A DNA stretch of 64,000 nt from Streptomyces sp. B21-105 (GTDB taxonomy: Bacteria; Actinomycetota; Actinomycetes; Streptomycetales; Streptomycetaceae), in assembly GCF_036898465.1 (NCBI RefSeq), contig NZ_JARUMJ010000001.1, forward strand, positions 5,890,001 through 5,954,000, given 5' to 3'. The position numbers and the translations under genes were made by a program. Positions 24,907-32,728 of the stretch are shown here, piece by piece. Below the pieces are notes generated by a model, which saw only the letters and a list, made by a program, of their open reading frames with translations, did not search any database and was not told the origin of the DNA. Every line of letters starts with the position of its first letter. The first letter of the stretch is position 1.

Positions 24907-25380
24907 CTACCGGAAGTACTTGCTGATCTCGGACACTGGCAGGGCGGAGCCGTCGCCGGAGAGCAGCACGGCCCCGATCTTGGCATCGTCCTCGGCGTGC
25001 AGTTTCTTGCTGAAGTCGAGGTGGTCGGATATGTGTGCGCAGGCCTGGAGCACCGTCTTGAGCTGCGACGTCCAGACGTCCACGGTCGTCTTCAGCGCTC
25101 CGCCCGACGTGAAGCCGTGGGACTGCAACGACGTGGCGGCCTGCTGAGTGCTCCCCGCGCCCTCTTTGTCGGCGCCGGCGCCGGCGATGTCGGCCCCGAC
25201 CCGCAGATCCTCGAACAGCGTGTGCGCGTCGTGACCGACGGCACCGAGATCGTCCTGGTTGACCACCAGATCGCCGGTGCCGCCACTGCCCGGGTCGGAC
25301 GGGATGTGGTTCAACTGCATACCTGTCGCGGACCGTTCAGCGGCCGAGGTCTTTAACTGCTCCCACTCGTCCCACGCCAT
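24907..25380 (-). CDS. Small WXG100-like partner protein
   Basis: The 157-residue product begins MAWDEWEQLKTSAAER and is helical throughout, with DLGAVGHDAHTLFEDLRV and VWTSQLKTVLQACAHISDHL. It lacks a clean central WXG turn (VWTSQL may take that place). It lies ten bases upstream of the large WXG-like gene on the same strand, an arrangement like ESX substrate pairs. GGGGAGG is about 12 bases ahead of the ATG at 25380. It may be a co-secreted partner or chaperone. Confidence 0.68.
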   Translation of the reverse strand: MAWDEWEQLKTSAAERSATGMQLNHIPSDPGSGGTGDLVVNQDDLGAVGHDAHTLFEDLRVGADIAGAGADKEGAGSTQQAATSLQSHGFTSGGALKTTVDVWTSQLKTVLQACAHISDHLDFSKKLHAEDDAKIGAVLLSGDGSALPVSEISKYFR

Positions 25381-25462
25381 GTTTCGCCGAACCTCCCCGT
25401 TGCCCGGCCGCGGACTTGGCCGGGGCTTTGCCCGAACCAAGGGAGTGTAAAGCAGCGTTCGG

Positions 25463-26071
25463 CTATGCGACCGGCGTTTTCCCGCCGCTCTGCACGCCCT
25501 CTTCACTCGCCCGCTGGTAGTGCAGCAGGACGACGCCGTTGCCGAAGGTGTGGGACTCGAGCAGGGTGAGGGGCGTCATGGTGTCGGGGTGGGGGAACAG
25601 GGGTTTGCCGCGGCCGACGAGGACGGGGTGGACGTACAGGCGGATCTCGTCGACGAGGTCGTGGTGCAGGAAGGCCGCGGCGAGGTCGGCACCGCCGAGA
25701 CCGAGGTCCCCGCCCGGCTGCCGGGTGAGGGCGCGGACCTCGTCGGGCACGACCTCCCGGACGATCACCGTGTTCCAGTCGGCGCTCCGCAGGGTCCGGG
25801 AGTACACGTACTTCGGGATCTCCCGCCAGATGCCGGCGAACTCGGCCATCGCCCCGTCGGGATCGACGTCGGGGCCGGAGTCGTACGTGGGCCAGAAGCC
25901 GGCCATCAGCTCGTGGGTGACCCGGCCGGAGAGCAGCCCGCCCAGCCCGCGGACGACGTCGTTCATGTGCCGGTGGAGTTCCTCGTCGACACGGTGCCAG
26001 GAGATGTCGCGGCCGGGTCCTTCGACGTACCCGTCGAGCGACACCGACATCATCAGGACGATCTTGCGCAT
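25463..26071 (-). CDS. Dihydrofolate reductase-like protein (RibD C-terminal domain family)
   Basis: The 202-residue product begins MRKIVLMMSVSLDGYVEGPG, the first strand and Gly loop of the DHFR/RibD-C fold. It continues with LLSGRVTHELMAGFWP, YVYSRTL, LGLGGADLAAAFLHHDLVDEIRL and VHPVLVGRGKPLFP, the family's NADPH-site and C-terminal motifs. Such proteins are probable NADPH-dependent reductases with unassigned substrates. The ATG at 26071 follows GAGG; a GTG one codon upstream is possible. Confidence 0.85.
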   Translation of the reverse strand: MRKIVLMMSVSLDGYVEGPGRDISWHRVDEELHRHMNDVVRGLGGLLSGRVTHELMAGFWPTYDSGPDVDPDGAMAEFAGIWREIPKYVYSRTLRSADWNTVIVREVVPDEVRALTRQPGGDLGLGGADLAAAFLHHDLVDEIRLYVHPVLVGRGKPLFPHPDTMTPLTLLESHTFGNGVVLLHYQRASEEGVQSGGKTPVA

Positions 26072-26148
26072 CACGCACCTCGCTGGACCACGGACGGACT
26101 CGACGGACGGTCGGAAGGGTAAGCGTTGGGGGACGCGAAAGGTGGGAC

Positions 26149-26526
26149 ATGGGGCGGCGTTGGCGTGACGGGCGGGGCCGGTTGACGGTGCACGGGGGCG
26201 GCGGGGCCCTCGCGATCGTCCCGCTGCAGGTCGCCGCGTCCTACCGGGCGCGCACCAGGGGGCTGCTGGGGCGGGACGCCGTCGACGGAGCGCTGCTGCT
26301 CACCCCGGCCTCCGGCATCCACACGTTCCGGATGCGCATCCCCATCGACGTGGCCTATCTGAGCGCAGACCTCACCGTCCTCGCCGTGCGCACCATGCGC
26401 CCCGGCCGCCTGGGCCTGCCGCGGCCGCGTGCCCGGCACGTGCTGGAGGCGGAGGCGGGAGCCATGGCGGGGTGGGGCGTCGAGACGGGCGCGCGGGTCA
26501 CGGTCGAGGTGGACGAAATGGGCTGA
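26149..26526 (+). CDS. DUF192 family protein
   Basis: The 125-residue product carries the DUF192 signature: ASYRARTRGLLGRDAVDGA, then LTPASGIHTFRMRIPIDVAYL and LGLPRPRARHVLEAEAGAMAGWG. DUF192 domains are small beta proteins of unknown function, often encoded near Tad genes or secretion genes. The first ~20 residues are basic and poorly conserved in character, so the true start could be later. It is close to the methyltransferase gene (65 bases). Confidence 0.8.
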   Translation: MGRRWRDGRGRLTVHGGGGALAIVPLQVAASYRARTRGLLGRDAVDGALLLTPASGIHTFRMRIPIDVAYLSADLTVLAVRTMRPGRLGLPRPRARHVLEAEAGAMAGWGVETGARVTVEVDEMG

Positions 26527-26591
26527 GGGGGCCCGGTCCGCGGGGAGAAATTCGCACGCGATCGGTACCGGCCCTCTGGGACGATCCCCTT

Positions 26592-27389
26592 ATGAAGAAG
26601 GACGACGGGCGTGACGAGTCTGCTCTCTTCGAGGGGCTGGTGGCCGAAGGGGCCGCCGTCCCCACCGAGGGGTGGGACTTCTCCTGGTTCGAGGGACGGG
26701 CGACCGAGGCGCGGCCCTCCTGGGGATATGCGCTGTCGCTGGCCGGGCGGTTGGCCGGCGCGCACGCCGCGCTCGACGTGCAGACCGGGGGAGGGGAGGC
26801 GCTGGACTTCGCTCTCGGCCGGGCCGCGCCCAAGGCTCCCGTCCTCACCGTGGCGACCGAGGGCTGGCCGGCCAACGTCGCCAAGGCCACCGCGCTGCTG
26901 CGGCCGCGCGGCATCGCGGTCGTCGCGAACCCGGAGGACGCCCCGCTGCCCTTCGCGGACGCCGCCTTCGACCTCGTCAGCAGCAGGCATCCGGTGCGGC
27001 CCCACTGGCACGAGATCGCCCGTGTGCTGCGGCCCGGCGGGACCTACTTCGCCCAGCACGTGGGCCCCCGCAGCGTCTTCGAGCTCGTCGAGTACTTCCT
27101 CGGGCCGCAGCCGGAGGCGGTGAGCAGCAACCGTCACCCCGACCGTGAGCGCGCCGACGCGGAGGCGGCGGGCCTGGAGATCGTCGACCTGCGGGCGGAA
27201 CGGCTGCGCGTCGAGTTCCACGACATAGCCGCCGTCGTGCACTTCCTGCGCAAGGTGGTGTGGATGGTCCCCGGCTTCACGGTGGCGGCCTACCTGCCGC
27301 GGCTGCGCGACCTGCACGAGCAGATCCTCGCCGACGGCCCCTTCGTGGCGCACAGCACCCGCCACCTCGTCGAGGCCCGCCGACCGTAG
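26592..27389 (+). CDS. SAM-dependent methyltransferase, class I fold
   Basis: The 265-residue product has a Rossmann-type methyltransferase core: AALDVQTGGGEALDFAL is motif I (with Gln and Thr in place of the more usual acidic residues), VVANPEDAPLPFADAAFDLV is motifs II-III, and IARVLRPGGTYFAQHVG is post-motif. The C-terminal ~100 residues form a helical cap. The ATG at 26592 starts MKKDDGRDES. The substrate is unknown. Confidence 0.8.
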   Translation: MKKDDGRDESALFEGLVAEGAAVPTEGWDFSWFEGRATEARPSWGYALSLAGRLAGAHAALDVQTGGGEALDFALGRAAPKAPVLTVATEGWPANVAKATALLRPRGIAVVANPEDAPLPFADAAFDLVSSRHPVRPHWHEIARVLRPGGTYFAQHVGPRSVFELVEYFLGPQPEAVSSNRHPDRERADAEAAGLEIVDLRAERLRVEFHDIAAVVHFLRKVVWMVPGFTVAAYLPRLRDLHEQILADGPFVAHSTRHLVEARRP

Positions 27390-27844
27390 GCCCGCCGCTC
27401 GGCCCGGGGTTTCGCCGGTGGCCCGTGAGGGGCGCGGCCGTCGTTTCGGCCGGGAATCGTCCCTCCCGGCGATGCCGGGACCGGATGTAGCCTTCACGGA
27501 GTTTCCACATTGTTATCGCGATCGGTTCCTGTCCGGCGTGGGCCTCGCGTAAGTTCTAGCGGAGGCAATTCGCGTGAGCAAAGCTGCGTGGACGTCACCG
27601 CGCGGCGGAGGGGGCTGCGCGGTGACGCCCGCGTCAAGATGGGGTTCGCCTCGGGGTTAGCCCGTCGGGGGGAAGTGCGGGCGGATGTCCGGTCGGCACC
27701 GAATGCGCCCCGGAACCCCGACCTCCGTCGGCGAACGAGTGAGTTTCCCTGGGAATCCGCTGTGTTTCGGCCATGAATCACCCATGATCGACGGCCGGAA
27801 CGGTCAGCGCCGCGTCGCCGGACGGCTGCGGAGAGTAGTTGTGG
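27390..27844 (+). other. Intergenic region with a small reading frame and a strong hairpin
   Basis: The region holds no standard gene. GCGGAGGCAATTCGC precedes a GTG at 27574 that opens a 28-codon frame (MSKAAWTSPRGGGG...) ending at TAG 27658-27660. Inside it, CGTCACCGCGC at 27593-27603 pairs perfectly with GCGCGGTGACG at 27617-27627 across a 13-base loop. The good ribosome site makes a leader peptide possible. The part from 27480 to 27560 is comparatively AT-rich and likely holds a promoter. The downstream 6C-type RNA is a separate feature. Confidence 0.35.
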
Positions 27845-27940
27845 CGCGCCGATGCACGCAGCAGCACTCACGAAGGGTTATGGTGGAAACCCCCCCTCGG
27901 GCCGGTCCGTCTCCCCCCCCACGGACCGGCCCGTTTTTTT
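27845..27940 (+). ncRNA. Probable 6C small RNA, ending in an intrinsic terminator
   Basis: Two C-runs mark this locus: seven C at 27890-27896, preceded by GGGTTATGGTGGAAA, and eight C at 27913-27920 in the loop of a perfect 13-bp hairpin (27898-27910 with 27921-27933) followed by seven T (27934-27940). Two stem-loops with runs of six or more C are the definition of the actinobacterial 6C RNA. A T-rich intrinsic terminator is uncommon in this genome, and no protein gene precedes it within 500 bases. The 5' end is a guess. The next gene's GTG lies about 70 bases downstream. Confidence 0.7.
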
Positions 27941-28008
27941 GCCCAAGTCCGCACAGGGGTAGGCTGCGGCCCGCGGGGACCGCACCGTACGGAGGGGCTG
28001 ACAATCAC

Positions 28009-28782
28009 GTGAACCTGCGCGACAAGCTGCGCGGCCTTCTGGTCAGGCTGTACGCACGCCGGGTGGAAGGCCACCTGGACCACGCTCAGGTGCCCAAGCA
28101 CATCGGCGTCATCATGGACGGCAACCGACGCTGGGCGAAGGCCGCGGGTTCCACGACCGAGCACGGCCACCGGGCCGGCGCGGACAAGATCGAGGAGTTC
28201 CTCGGCTGGTGCACCGAGACGGACGTCGAGGTCGTCACCCTCTGGCTGCTGTCGACGGACAACCTCGACCGCCCCCAGGAAGAACTCGTCCCGCTCCTCG
28301 GCATCATCGAGGACGTCGTGCGCACGCTCGCCGCCGACGGCCGCTGGCGCGTCCACCACGTCGGCACGCCCGACATCCTCCCCTCCCACGTGCAGACCGC
28401 GCTGAAGCAGGCCGAGGAGTCCACCGCGCACGTCGACGGGATACTGGTCAACGTCGCCATCGGCTACGGCGGTCGCCAGGAGATCGCCGACGCCGTGCGC
28501 TCGATGATCGTGGACGCGGCGGACCGGGGCACCTCGATGGAGGACCTCGCCGACTCCGTCAGCGTCGACCTGATCAGCCGCCACCTCTACACCGGCGCCC
28601 AGCCCGACCCCGATCTCGTGATCCGCACCAGCGGCGAGCAGCGGCTGTCCGGATTCATGCTGTGGCAGACGGCCCATGCGGAGTACTACTTCTGCGAGGT
28701 CTTCTGGCCGGCTTTCCGCAAGGTGGACTTCCTGCGCGCCCTGCGCGACTACGCGGCCCGCCACCGCCGCTACGGCGGCTGA
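28009..28782 (+). CDS. uppS: Isoprenyl (Z-prenyl) diphosphate synthase
   Basis: The 257-residue product contains HIGVIMDGNRRWAK (the catalytic Asp motif near residue 38), GADKIEEFLGWC, VTLWLLSTDNLDRP, VNVAIGYGGRQEIADAV and DLVIRTSGEQRLSGFMLWQ, all signatures of Z-prenyl transferases that extend farnesyl or geranyl diphosphate with isopentenyl units. Actinomycetes have several homologues (short-chain and undecaprenyl/decaprenyl forms); which one this is cannot be settled, so the symbol is tentative. GGAGGGG lies 11 bases ahead of the GTG at 28009. It is preceded by the 6C-type RNA. Confidence 0.85.
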   Translation: MNLRDKLRGLLVRLYARRVEGHLDHAQVPKHIGVIMDGNRRWAKAAGSTTEHGHRAGADKIEEFLGWCTETDVEVVTLWLLSTDNLDRPQEELVPLLGIIEDVVRTLAADGRWRVHHVGTPDILPSHVQTALKQAEESTAHVDGILVNVAIGYGGRQEIADAVRSMIVDAADRGTSMEDLADSVSVDLISRHLYTGAQPDPDLVIRTSGEQRLSGFMLWQTAHAEYYFCEVFWPAFRKVDFLRALRDYAARHRRYGG

Positions 28783-28858
28783 GCCGCAGCACACGCGCGT
28801 CCTTCGGGGGCGGCCCGTGTACCCGTTTTCGGGGCGGAAGTAACGAGGAGTTCACCGG

Positions 28859-28890
28859 CGCGCCGTCATATGCCCTGGCATGACGGCGCG
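28859..28890 (+). terminator. Hairpin after the prenyl transferase gene
   Basis: CGCGCCGTCAT at 28859-28869 pairs perfectly with ATGACGGCGCG at 28880-28890 (11 bp, 10-base loop), followed by TCTTC. It is about 75 bases past the uppS stop. Confidence 0.6.
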
Positions 28891-29146
28891 TCTTCAAGGG
28901 CATAAGCCAAGCAGGTCGACGCCCGAACCACGGGTGTCGCATCCTCAGCGGACGGCACGGGGCCGTCCGCCCGGGAGGCCCTTTGCACCAGCCCGACCGT
29001 GCGGTCACGGCACGGAAGAAGCAGCGGGGGGCCGGTTCTCGGCCCGTGCACAGCGGCGGCCGACGACCGGCCTGGTTCTTCCCGCCCTCCCGGCCCTGCT
29101 TCCACTCCGTCGCTCCCCGACCTCATCCGAGGGGGTACGTCCTTCC

Positions 29147-30472
29147 GTGGTGACCAGCACAAAGCGCCGTATGCCAGACCGGCGCACCTATGTTCTCGAC
29201 ACCAGCGTCCTGCTGGCCGACCCGAACGCCCTGACCCGCTTCGACGAGCACGAAGTCGTGCTCCCCATCGTCGTGGTCACGGAGCTGGAGGCCAAGCGGC
29301 ACCATCCGGAACTCGGCTACTTCGCCCGGCAGGCACTGCGCCTGCTGGACGACTACCGGGTGAAGTTCGGTCGCCTCGACGCCCCCATCCCGATCGGGGA
29401 ACTCGGCGGCACCGTCCGTGTCGAGCTCAACCACTCGGACCCCAGTGTGCTGCCGACCGGCTACCGCCTGGGGGACAACGACTCCCGCATCCTCGCGGTC
29501 GCCCGCAATCTGCAGGCCGAGGGATTCGACGTCACCGTCGTGTCGAAGGACCTGCCGCTCAGGATCAAGGCGTCCTCGGTCGGACTCCTCGCCGAGGAGT
29601 ACCGCGCCGAACTCGCCATCACGGGCTCCTCCGGCTGGACCGGAATGTCCGAACTGACCCTGTCCGGCGAACAGGTGGACATCCTCTTCGAGGAAGGGCA
29701 CATCCACGTGCCCGAGGTCGCGGACCTGCCCGTGCACACCGGTCTGACCATCCAGTCGGAGCGGGGCAAGGCCCTGGGCCGGGTCACCGCCGACGGCGAC
29801 GTCCGCCTCGTGCGAGGCGACCGCGAGGCCTTCGGCATCAAGGGCCGCAGCGCCGAGCAGCGCATCGCGCTCGATCTGCTGCTCGACGCGGACGTCGGGA
29901 TCCTGTCCATGGGCGGCCGGGCCGGCACCGGCAAGTCCGCGCTCGCGCTCTGCGCGGGTCTCGAGGCGGTCCTGGAGCGCCGTCAGCACAAGAAGGTGAT
30001 GGTCTTCCGGCCGCTGTACGCGGTGGGCGGGCAGGAACTGGGCTATCTGCCCGGGTCCGAGGCCGACAAGATGGGCCCCTGGGCGCAGGCGGTCTTCGAC
30101 ACCCTGTCCGCGGTCACCAGCCGTGACGTCATCGAGGAGGTCACCGCACGCGGGATGTTGGAGGTCCTGCCCCTGACCCACATCCGGGGACGCTCCCTCC
30201 ACGACGCCTTCGTGATCGTCGACGAGGCGCAGTCGCTCGAACGGAATGTGCTGCTCACCGTTCTGTCCCGGATCGGCGCCAATTCGCGGGTGGTTCTGAC
30301 CCACGATGTGGCGCAAAGGGACAATCTGCGAGTCGGCCGTTACGACGGTGTGGTCGCCGTCGTCGAGAAACTGAAGGGGCATCCGCTCTTCGCCCACGTC
30401 ACGCTGAACCGGTCCGAGAGGTCCCAGATCGCGGCACTGGTGACCGAAATGCTGGAGGATGGGCAGATCTGA
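29147..30472 (+). CDS. PhoH-family ATPase with N-terminal PIN domain
   Basis: The product is 441 residues. An N-terminal PIN domain ([12 protein letters not shown] with the first active-site Asp; [24 protein letters not shown]) is followed by a PhoH ATPase domain with Walker [14 protein letters not shown] near residue 255 and Walker [10 protein letters not shown] near 360, then [17 protein letters not shown]-PhoH fusions are RNA-unwinding ribonucleases. GAGGGGG lies upstream of GTG codons at 29147 and 29150; ATG at 29171 is a further candidate. It ends in two hairpins at 30481-30551. Confidence 0.87.
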   Translation: MVTSTKRRMPDRRTYVLDTSVLLADPNALTRFDEHEVVLPIVVVTELEAKRHHPELGYFARQALRLLDDYRVKFGRLDAPIPIGELGGTVRVELNHSDPSVLPTGYRLGDNDSRILAVARNLQAEGFDVTVVSKDLPLRIKASSVGLLAEEYRAELAITGSSGWTGMSELTLSGEQVDILFEEGHIHVPEVADLPVHTGLTIQSERGKALGRVTADGDVRLVRGDREAFGIKGRSAEQRIALDLLLDADVGILSMGGRAGTGKSALALCAGLEAVLERRQHKKVMVFRPLYAVGGQELGYLPGSEADKMGPWAQAVFDTLSAVTSRDVIEEVTARGMLEVLPLTHIRGRSLHDAFVIVDEAQSLERNVLLTVLSRIGANSRVVLTHDVAQRDNLRVGRYDGVVAVVEKLKGHPLFAHVTLNRSERSQIAALVTEMLEDGQI

Positions 30473-30480
30473 ATGAGCTG

Positions 30481-30551
30481 CCCCGAGATATCGGGGTAAG
30501 GCAGTAGTTGGCGCCGTCCGGCAAAGGCAGTGAGCTTAGCCGGGCGGCGCC
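30481..30551 (+). terminator. Two consecutive hairpins after the phoH-like gene
   Basis: CCCCGA-GATA-TCGGGG (30481-30496) is followed by a 13-bp stem between 30510-30522 (GGCGCCGTCCGGC) and 30539-30551 (GCCGGGCGGCGCC), with one G-T pair. Together they should stop transcription before the transglycosylase leader. Confidence 0.65.
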
Positions 30552-30555
30552 GGTG

Positions 30556-30892
30556 TGTGTGAGGGTTTCGAGAAATTCCCTGGGTCCCGAAGGGTGTGAG
30601 CTTTAACACGTAACCCGGAATTGCCTCACGCAGTCTGGTTACGGCAAAGTCTCAGTCCTGTCAGGCCCCGCATGCGACACATCTGTGCCTCCAGCACTAC
30701 GGCACCGCTGAGCATCACCGTCAACTCCATACCGACCGTCGTATGCCGCCCGTGCACCACGCGGCGCTCCCGTGCCGGGAGTTGCCCACCGGGCCCGTGT
30801 CTCCTGTGACCCCGCAGTTCGGAGACCAGCGACAAGGGCACGATTGCGTCCGCCAGGGTCACCGAAGCGGGCGATGCTGGAAGGAAAACCGT
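30556..30892 (+). other. Long leader/promoter region of the first transglycosylase-like gene
   Basis: About 340 bases without a gene. An AT-richer part (30560-30640) may be the promoter, leaving an untranslated leader of up to ~230 bases. Cell-wall hydrolase genes in Streptomyces often have regulated leaders, and GTCCGCCAGGGTCACC near the 3' end resembles the tail of some riboswitches. I could not assemble the conserved core of the c-di-AMP (ydaO) class, however, so no riboswitch is called. Confidence 0.35.
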
Positions 30893-31567
30893 GTGAGCCG
30901 GATCTCGGTCCGGGGATTCGCAGTGGCCTCGGCCACGGCGGTCACCGCTGTCGGAAGCGTCGTCGGTGTTGCCTCGGGCAGCGTCGCGCAGGCCAACGAC
31001 GCAGAAACGACAGCAAGCGACGCGACGCTCCTCGCCGACATCCCCGTGGGGCAGCAGGCCCAGGTACAGACGGCGTCCCTGGCGCAGCAGGCCAGTTTCC
31101 AGGCCATCGCCGCCGACGAGGGCGCGAAGAAGGACGCCGAGGAAGCGGCCCGCAGGGCCGCGGCCGATACGGCGGTCGCGAAGAAGAAGGCCGCCGAGAA
31201 GGCAGCCAAGGACCGCGCGGAGGCCAAGGCCAAGGCCGCCCGCAGCGCGGGAGACTTCCCGATCCTGGGGTCCTACAGCGTCTCGCAGCTCCAGGACATG
31301 GCGGCGCAGATGGTGCCGAGCGGCCAGTTCCAGTGCTTCAGCAACATCGTGGACCACGAGTCCAGCTGGAACTACCACGCGGTCAACGCCTCCTCCGGCG
31401 CCTACGGTCTCTTCCAGGCACTGCCCGCCGGCAAGTACTCGTCCGCGGGCGCCGACTGGCGCAGCAACCCGGCCACCCAGATCAAGTGGGGCCTGAACTA
31501 CATGAACAGCCGGTACGGCAGCCCCTGCGAGGCGTGGTCGTTCTGGCAGGCCAACCACTGGTACTAG
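30893..31567 (+). CDS. Secreted transglycosylase-like protein (SLT/lysozyme-type domain), copy 1
   Basis: The 224-residue product has a signal peptide (RGFAVASATAVTAVGSVVGV...AQA), a helical Ala/Lys/Glu-rich segment (~residues 65-115) and a C-terminal domain with QMVPSGQFQCFSNIVDHES, where E156 is the likely catalytic acid. SSGAYGLFQALP and TQIKWGLNYMNSRYGSPCEAW follow. Two Cys may form a disulfide. The protein ends NHWY at a TAG that lies inside an 18-base repeat array continuing in frame to 31654. AAGGAAAACC precedes the GTG at 30893. The role is peptidoglycan cleavage outside the cell, by family. Confidence 0.85.
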   Translation: MSRISVRGFAVASATAVTAVGSVVGVASGSVAQANDAETTASDATLLADIPVGQQAQVQTASLAQQASFQAIAADEGAKKDAEEAARRAAADTAVAKKKAAEKAAKDRAEAKAKAARSAGDFPILGSYSVSQLQDMAAQMVPSGQFQCFSNIVDHESSWNYHAVNASSGAYGLFQALPAGKYSSAGADWRSNPATQIKWGLNYMNSRYGSPCEAWSFWQANHWY

Positions 31568-31654
31568 GCCAACCACGGGTACCAGGCCAACCACGGGTAC
31601 TGGGCCGACCGTTGGTATCAGGCCAACTACCGGTACCAGGCCGACCACTGGTGG
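31547..31654 (+). repeat. Six tandem 18-base units spanning the stop codon of transglycosylase copy 1
   Basis: Units start at 31547, 31565, 31583, 31601, 31619 and 31637, each encoding X-A-(N/D)-x-x-(Y/W). Unit 1 is CAGGCCAACCACTGGTAC, the normal C-terminus. Unit 2 begins TAG instead of CAG and stops translation. The frame stays open through units 3-6 and ends with TAG at 31655-31657. Readthrough or a single reversion would add 29 aromatic-rich residues (QANHGY, WADRWY, QANYRY, QADHWW). Confidence 0.85.
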
Positions 31655-31730
31655 TAGGCCGCCTGTCGGACGGCCTGCGCCACTTCTCGGACACGATCCG
31701 GGCCGACGATCGGCGCCGAACGAAACTGAG

Positions 31731-31754
31731 CCGGGGGCCCGCGCGGGCCCCCGG
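31731..31754. terminator. Perfect GC-rich hairpin between the two transglycosylase genes
   Basis: CCGGGGGCCC (31731-31740), loop GCGC, GGGCCCCCGG (31745-31754): a 10-bp perfect stem 75 bases past the last repeat stop. Confidence 0.75.
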
Positions 31755-31811
31755 CCGTTCGTCGTCCTGTCGCCCGAAGACACTTCCGATGACACTGCAG
31801 AAGGAATTCGT

Positions 31812-32540
31812 GTGAGCCGAATATCGGTCAGGGGATTCGCCGTGGCATCGGCGACCGCGGTCACCACCGTCGGAGCGGTCGTGGGAGTCGCCCAGGGCGG
31901 CGTCGCGCAGCCCGCCGACGACGCCCAGGCGGTGGGCGACTCCACGCTGCTCGCCGATTTACCGGCCGGCCAGCTCGCCGAGGTGCAGACCGACTCGATG
32001 TCGCACCAGGCCACCGTCCAGGCCATCGCGGCGGACACCACCGCACGCAAGGCGGCGGAGGAGACGGCCCGCAAGCAGGCCGCCAAGGACGCGGTGGCCA
32101 AGCAGAAAGCCGCCGAGAAGGCGGCCGAGAAGGCCGAGGAACGGGCGAAGGCCGCACAGGAGGCCAAGGACCGCGAGGCCGCGCGGACCCAGAGCGCCTC
32201 GGCCGGCGCCACCGGTGACGCCGACGACTTCCCGCAGCAGGCCTCGTACACCGTCGGCGAGGTCAAGGCCATCGCCCAGCAGATGGTGCCGAGCGGCCAG
32301 TTCCAGTGTTTCAGCAACATCGTGGACCACGAGTCCACGTGGAACTACCGGGCCGTCAACCCCTCTTCGGGCGCGTACGGCCTCGTCCAGGCCTACCCCG
32401 GGTCGAAGATGTCGTCCGCGGGCGCCGACTGGCGGACCAACCCGGCCACCCAGATCAAATGGGGCCTGAACTACATGAACGAGCGGTACGGCAGCCCCTG
32501 CGGGGCCTGGGACTTCTGGCTGGCCAACCACTCGTACTGA
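31812..32540 (+). CDS. Secreted transglycosylase-like protein, copy 2
   Basis: The 242-residue paralogue of the gene at 30893 shares the start MSRISVRGFAVASATAVT and the domain QMVPSGQFQCFSNIVDHES with E174, then SSGAYGLVQAYPGSKMSSAG and IKWGLNYMNERYGSPCGAW. The central helical segment is longer and rich in Ala/Lys/Glu (likely coiled coil, ~residues 75-130). It ends NHSY and lacks the 18-base repeat tail. AAGGAATTC precedes the GTG at 31812. The two genes form a tandem duplication separated by a terminator. Confidence 0.85.
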   Translation: MSRISVRGFAVASATAVTTVGAVVGVAQGGVAQPADDAQAVGDSTLLADLPAGQLAEVQTDSMSHQATVQAIAADTTARKAAEETARKQAAKDAVAKQKAAEKAAEKAEERAKAAQEAKDREAARTQSASAGATGDADDFPQQASYTVGEVKAIAQQMVPSGQFQCFSNIVDHESTWNYRAVNPSSGAYGLVQAYPGSKMSSAGADWRTNPATQIKWGLNYMNERYGSPCGAWDFWLANHSY

Positions 32541-32618
32541 CGGCCCGTTCCGCCTGCACCACCCTTGCCGACGGCCTGTTCGGTCCGGCGTGACGTGGCG
32601 GCCGCTCTCCACCCCGCG

Positions 32619-32650
32619 CAGCCCCTCCCCGTGCACCGGGGGAGGGGCTG
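32619..32650 (+). terminator. Hairpin after transglycosylase copy 2
   Basis: CAGCCCCTCCCC (32619-32630) pairs with GGGGAGGGGCTG (32639-32650) across an 8-base loop. Confidence 0.75.
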
Positions 32651-32728
32651 TCGCCCTGTACGGTCGTACGACCGGGACCGACGACTCCAGGGGGAGTGGT
32701 GGGGAGAGACGGGGGAAGAGGGCGGATC

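Noticed and set aside
22587..24986. Upstream extension of the WXG-like gene to 24986
   Set aside because: It would overlap the small partner gene, and a strong GGGGGAG site marks the GTG at 24896.
30473..30893. Possible c-di-AMP (ydaO-type) riboswitch ahead of the transglycosylase gene
   Set aside because: Only the 3' GTCCGCCAGGGTCACC segment looks similar; the conserved GGGGAACC and GGGTGAA core elements and the closing stem could not be found.
31547..31654. CRISPR array
   Set aside because: The 18-base units are contiguous without spacers and codon-phased. No other spaced repeat array was seen in the window.
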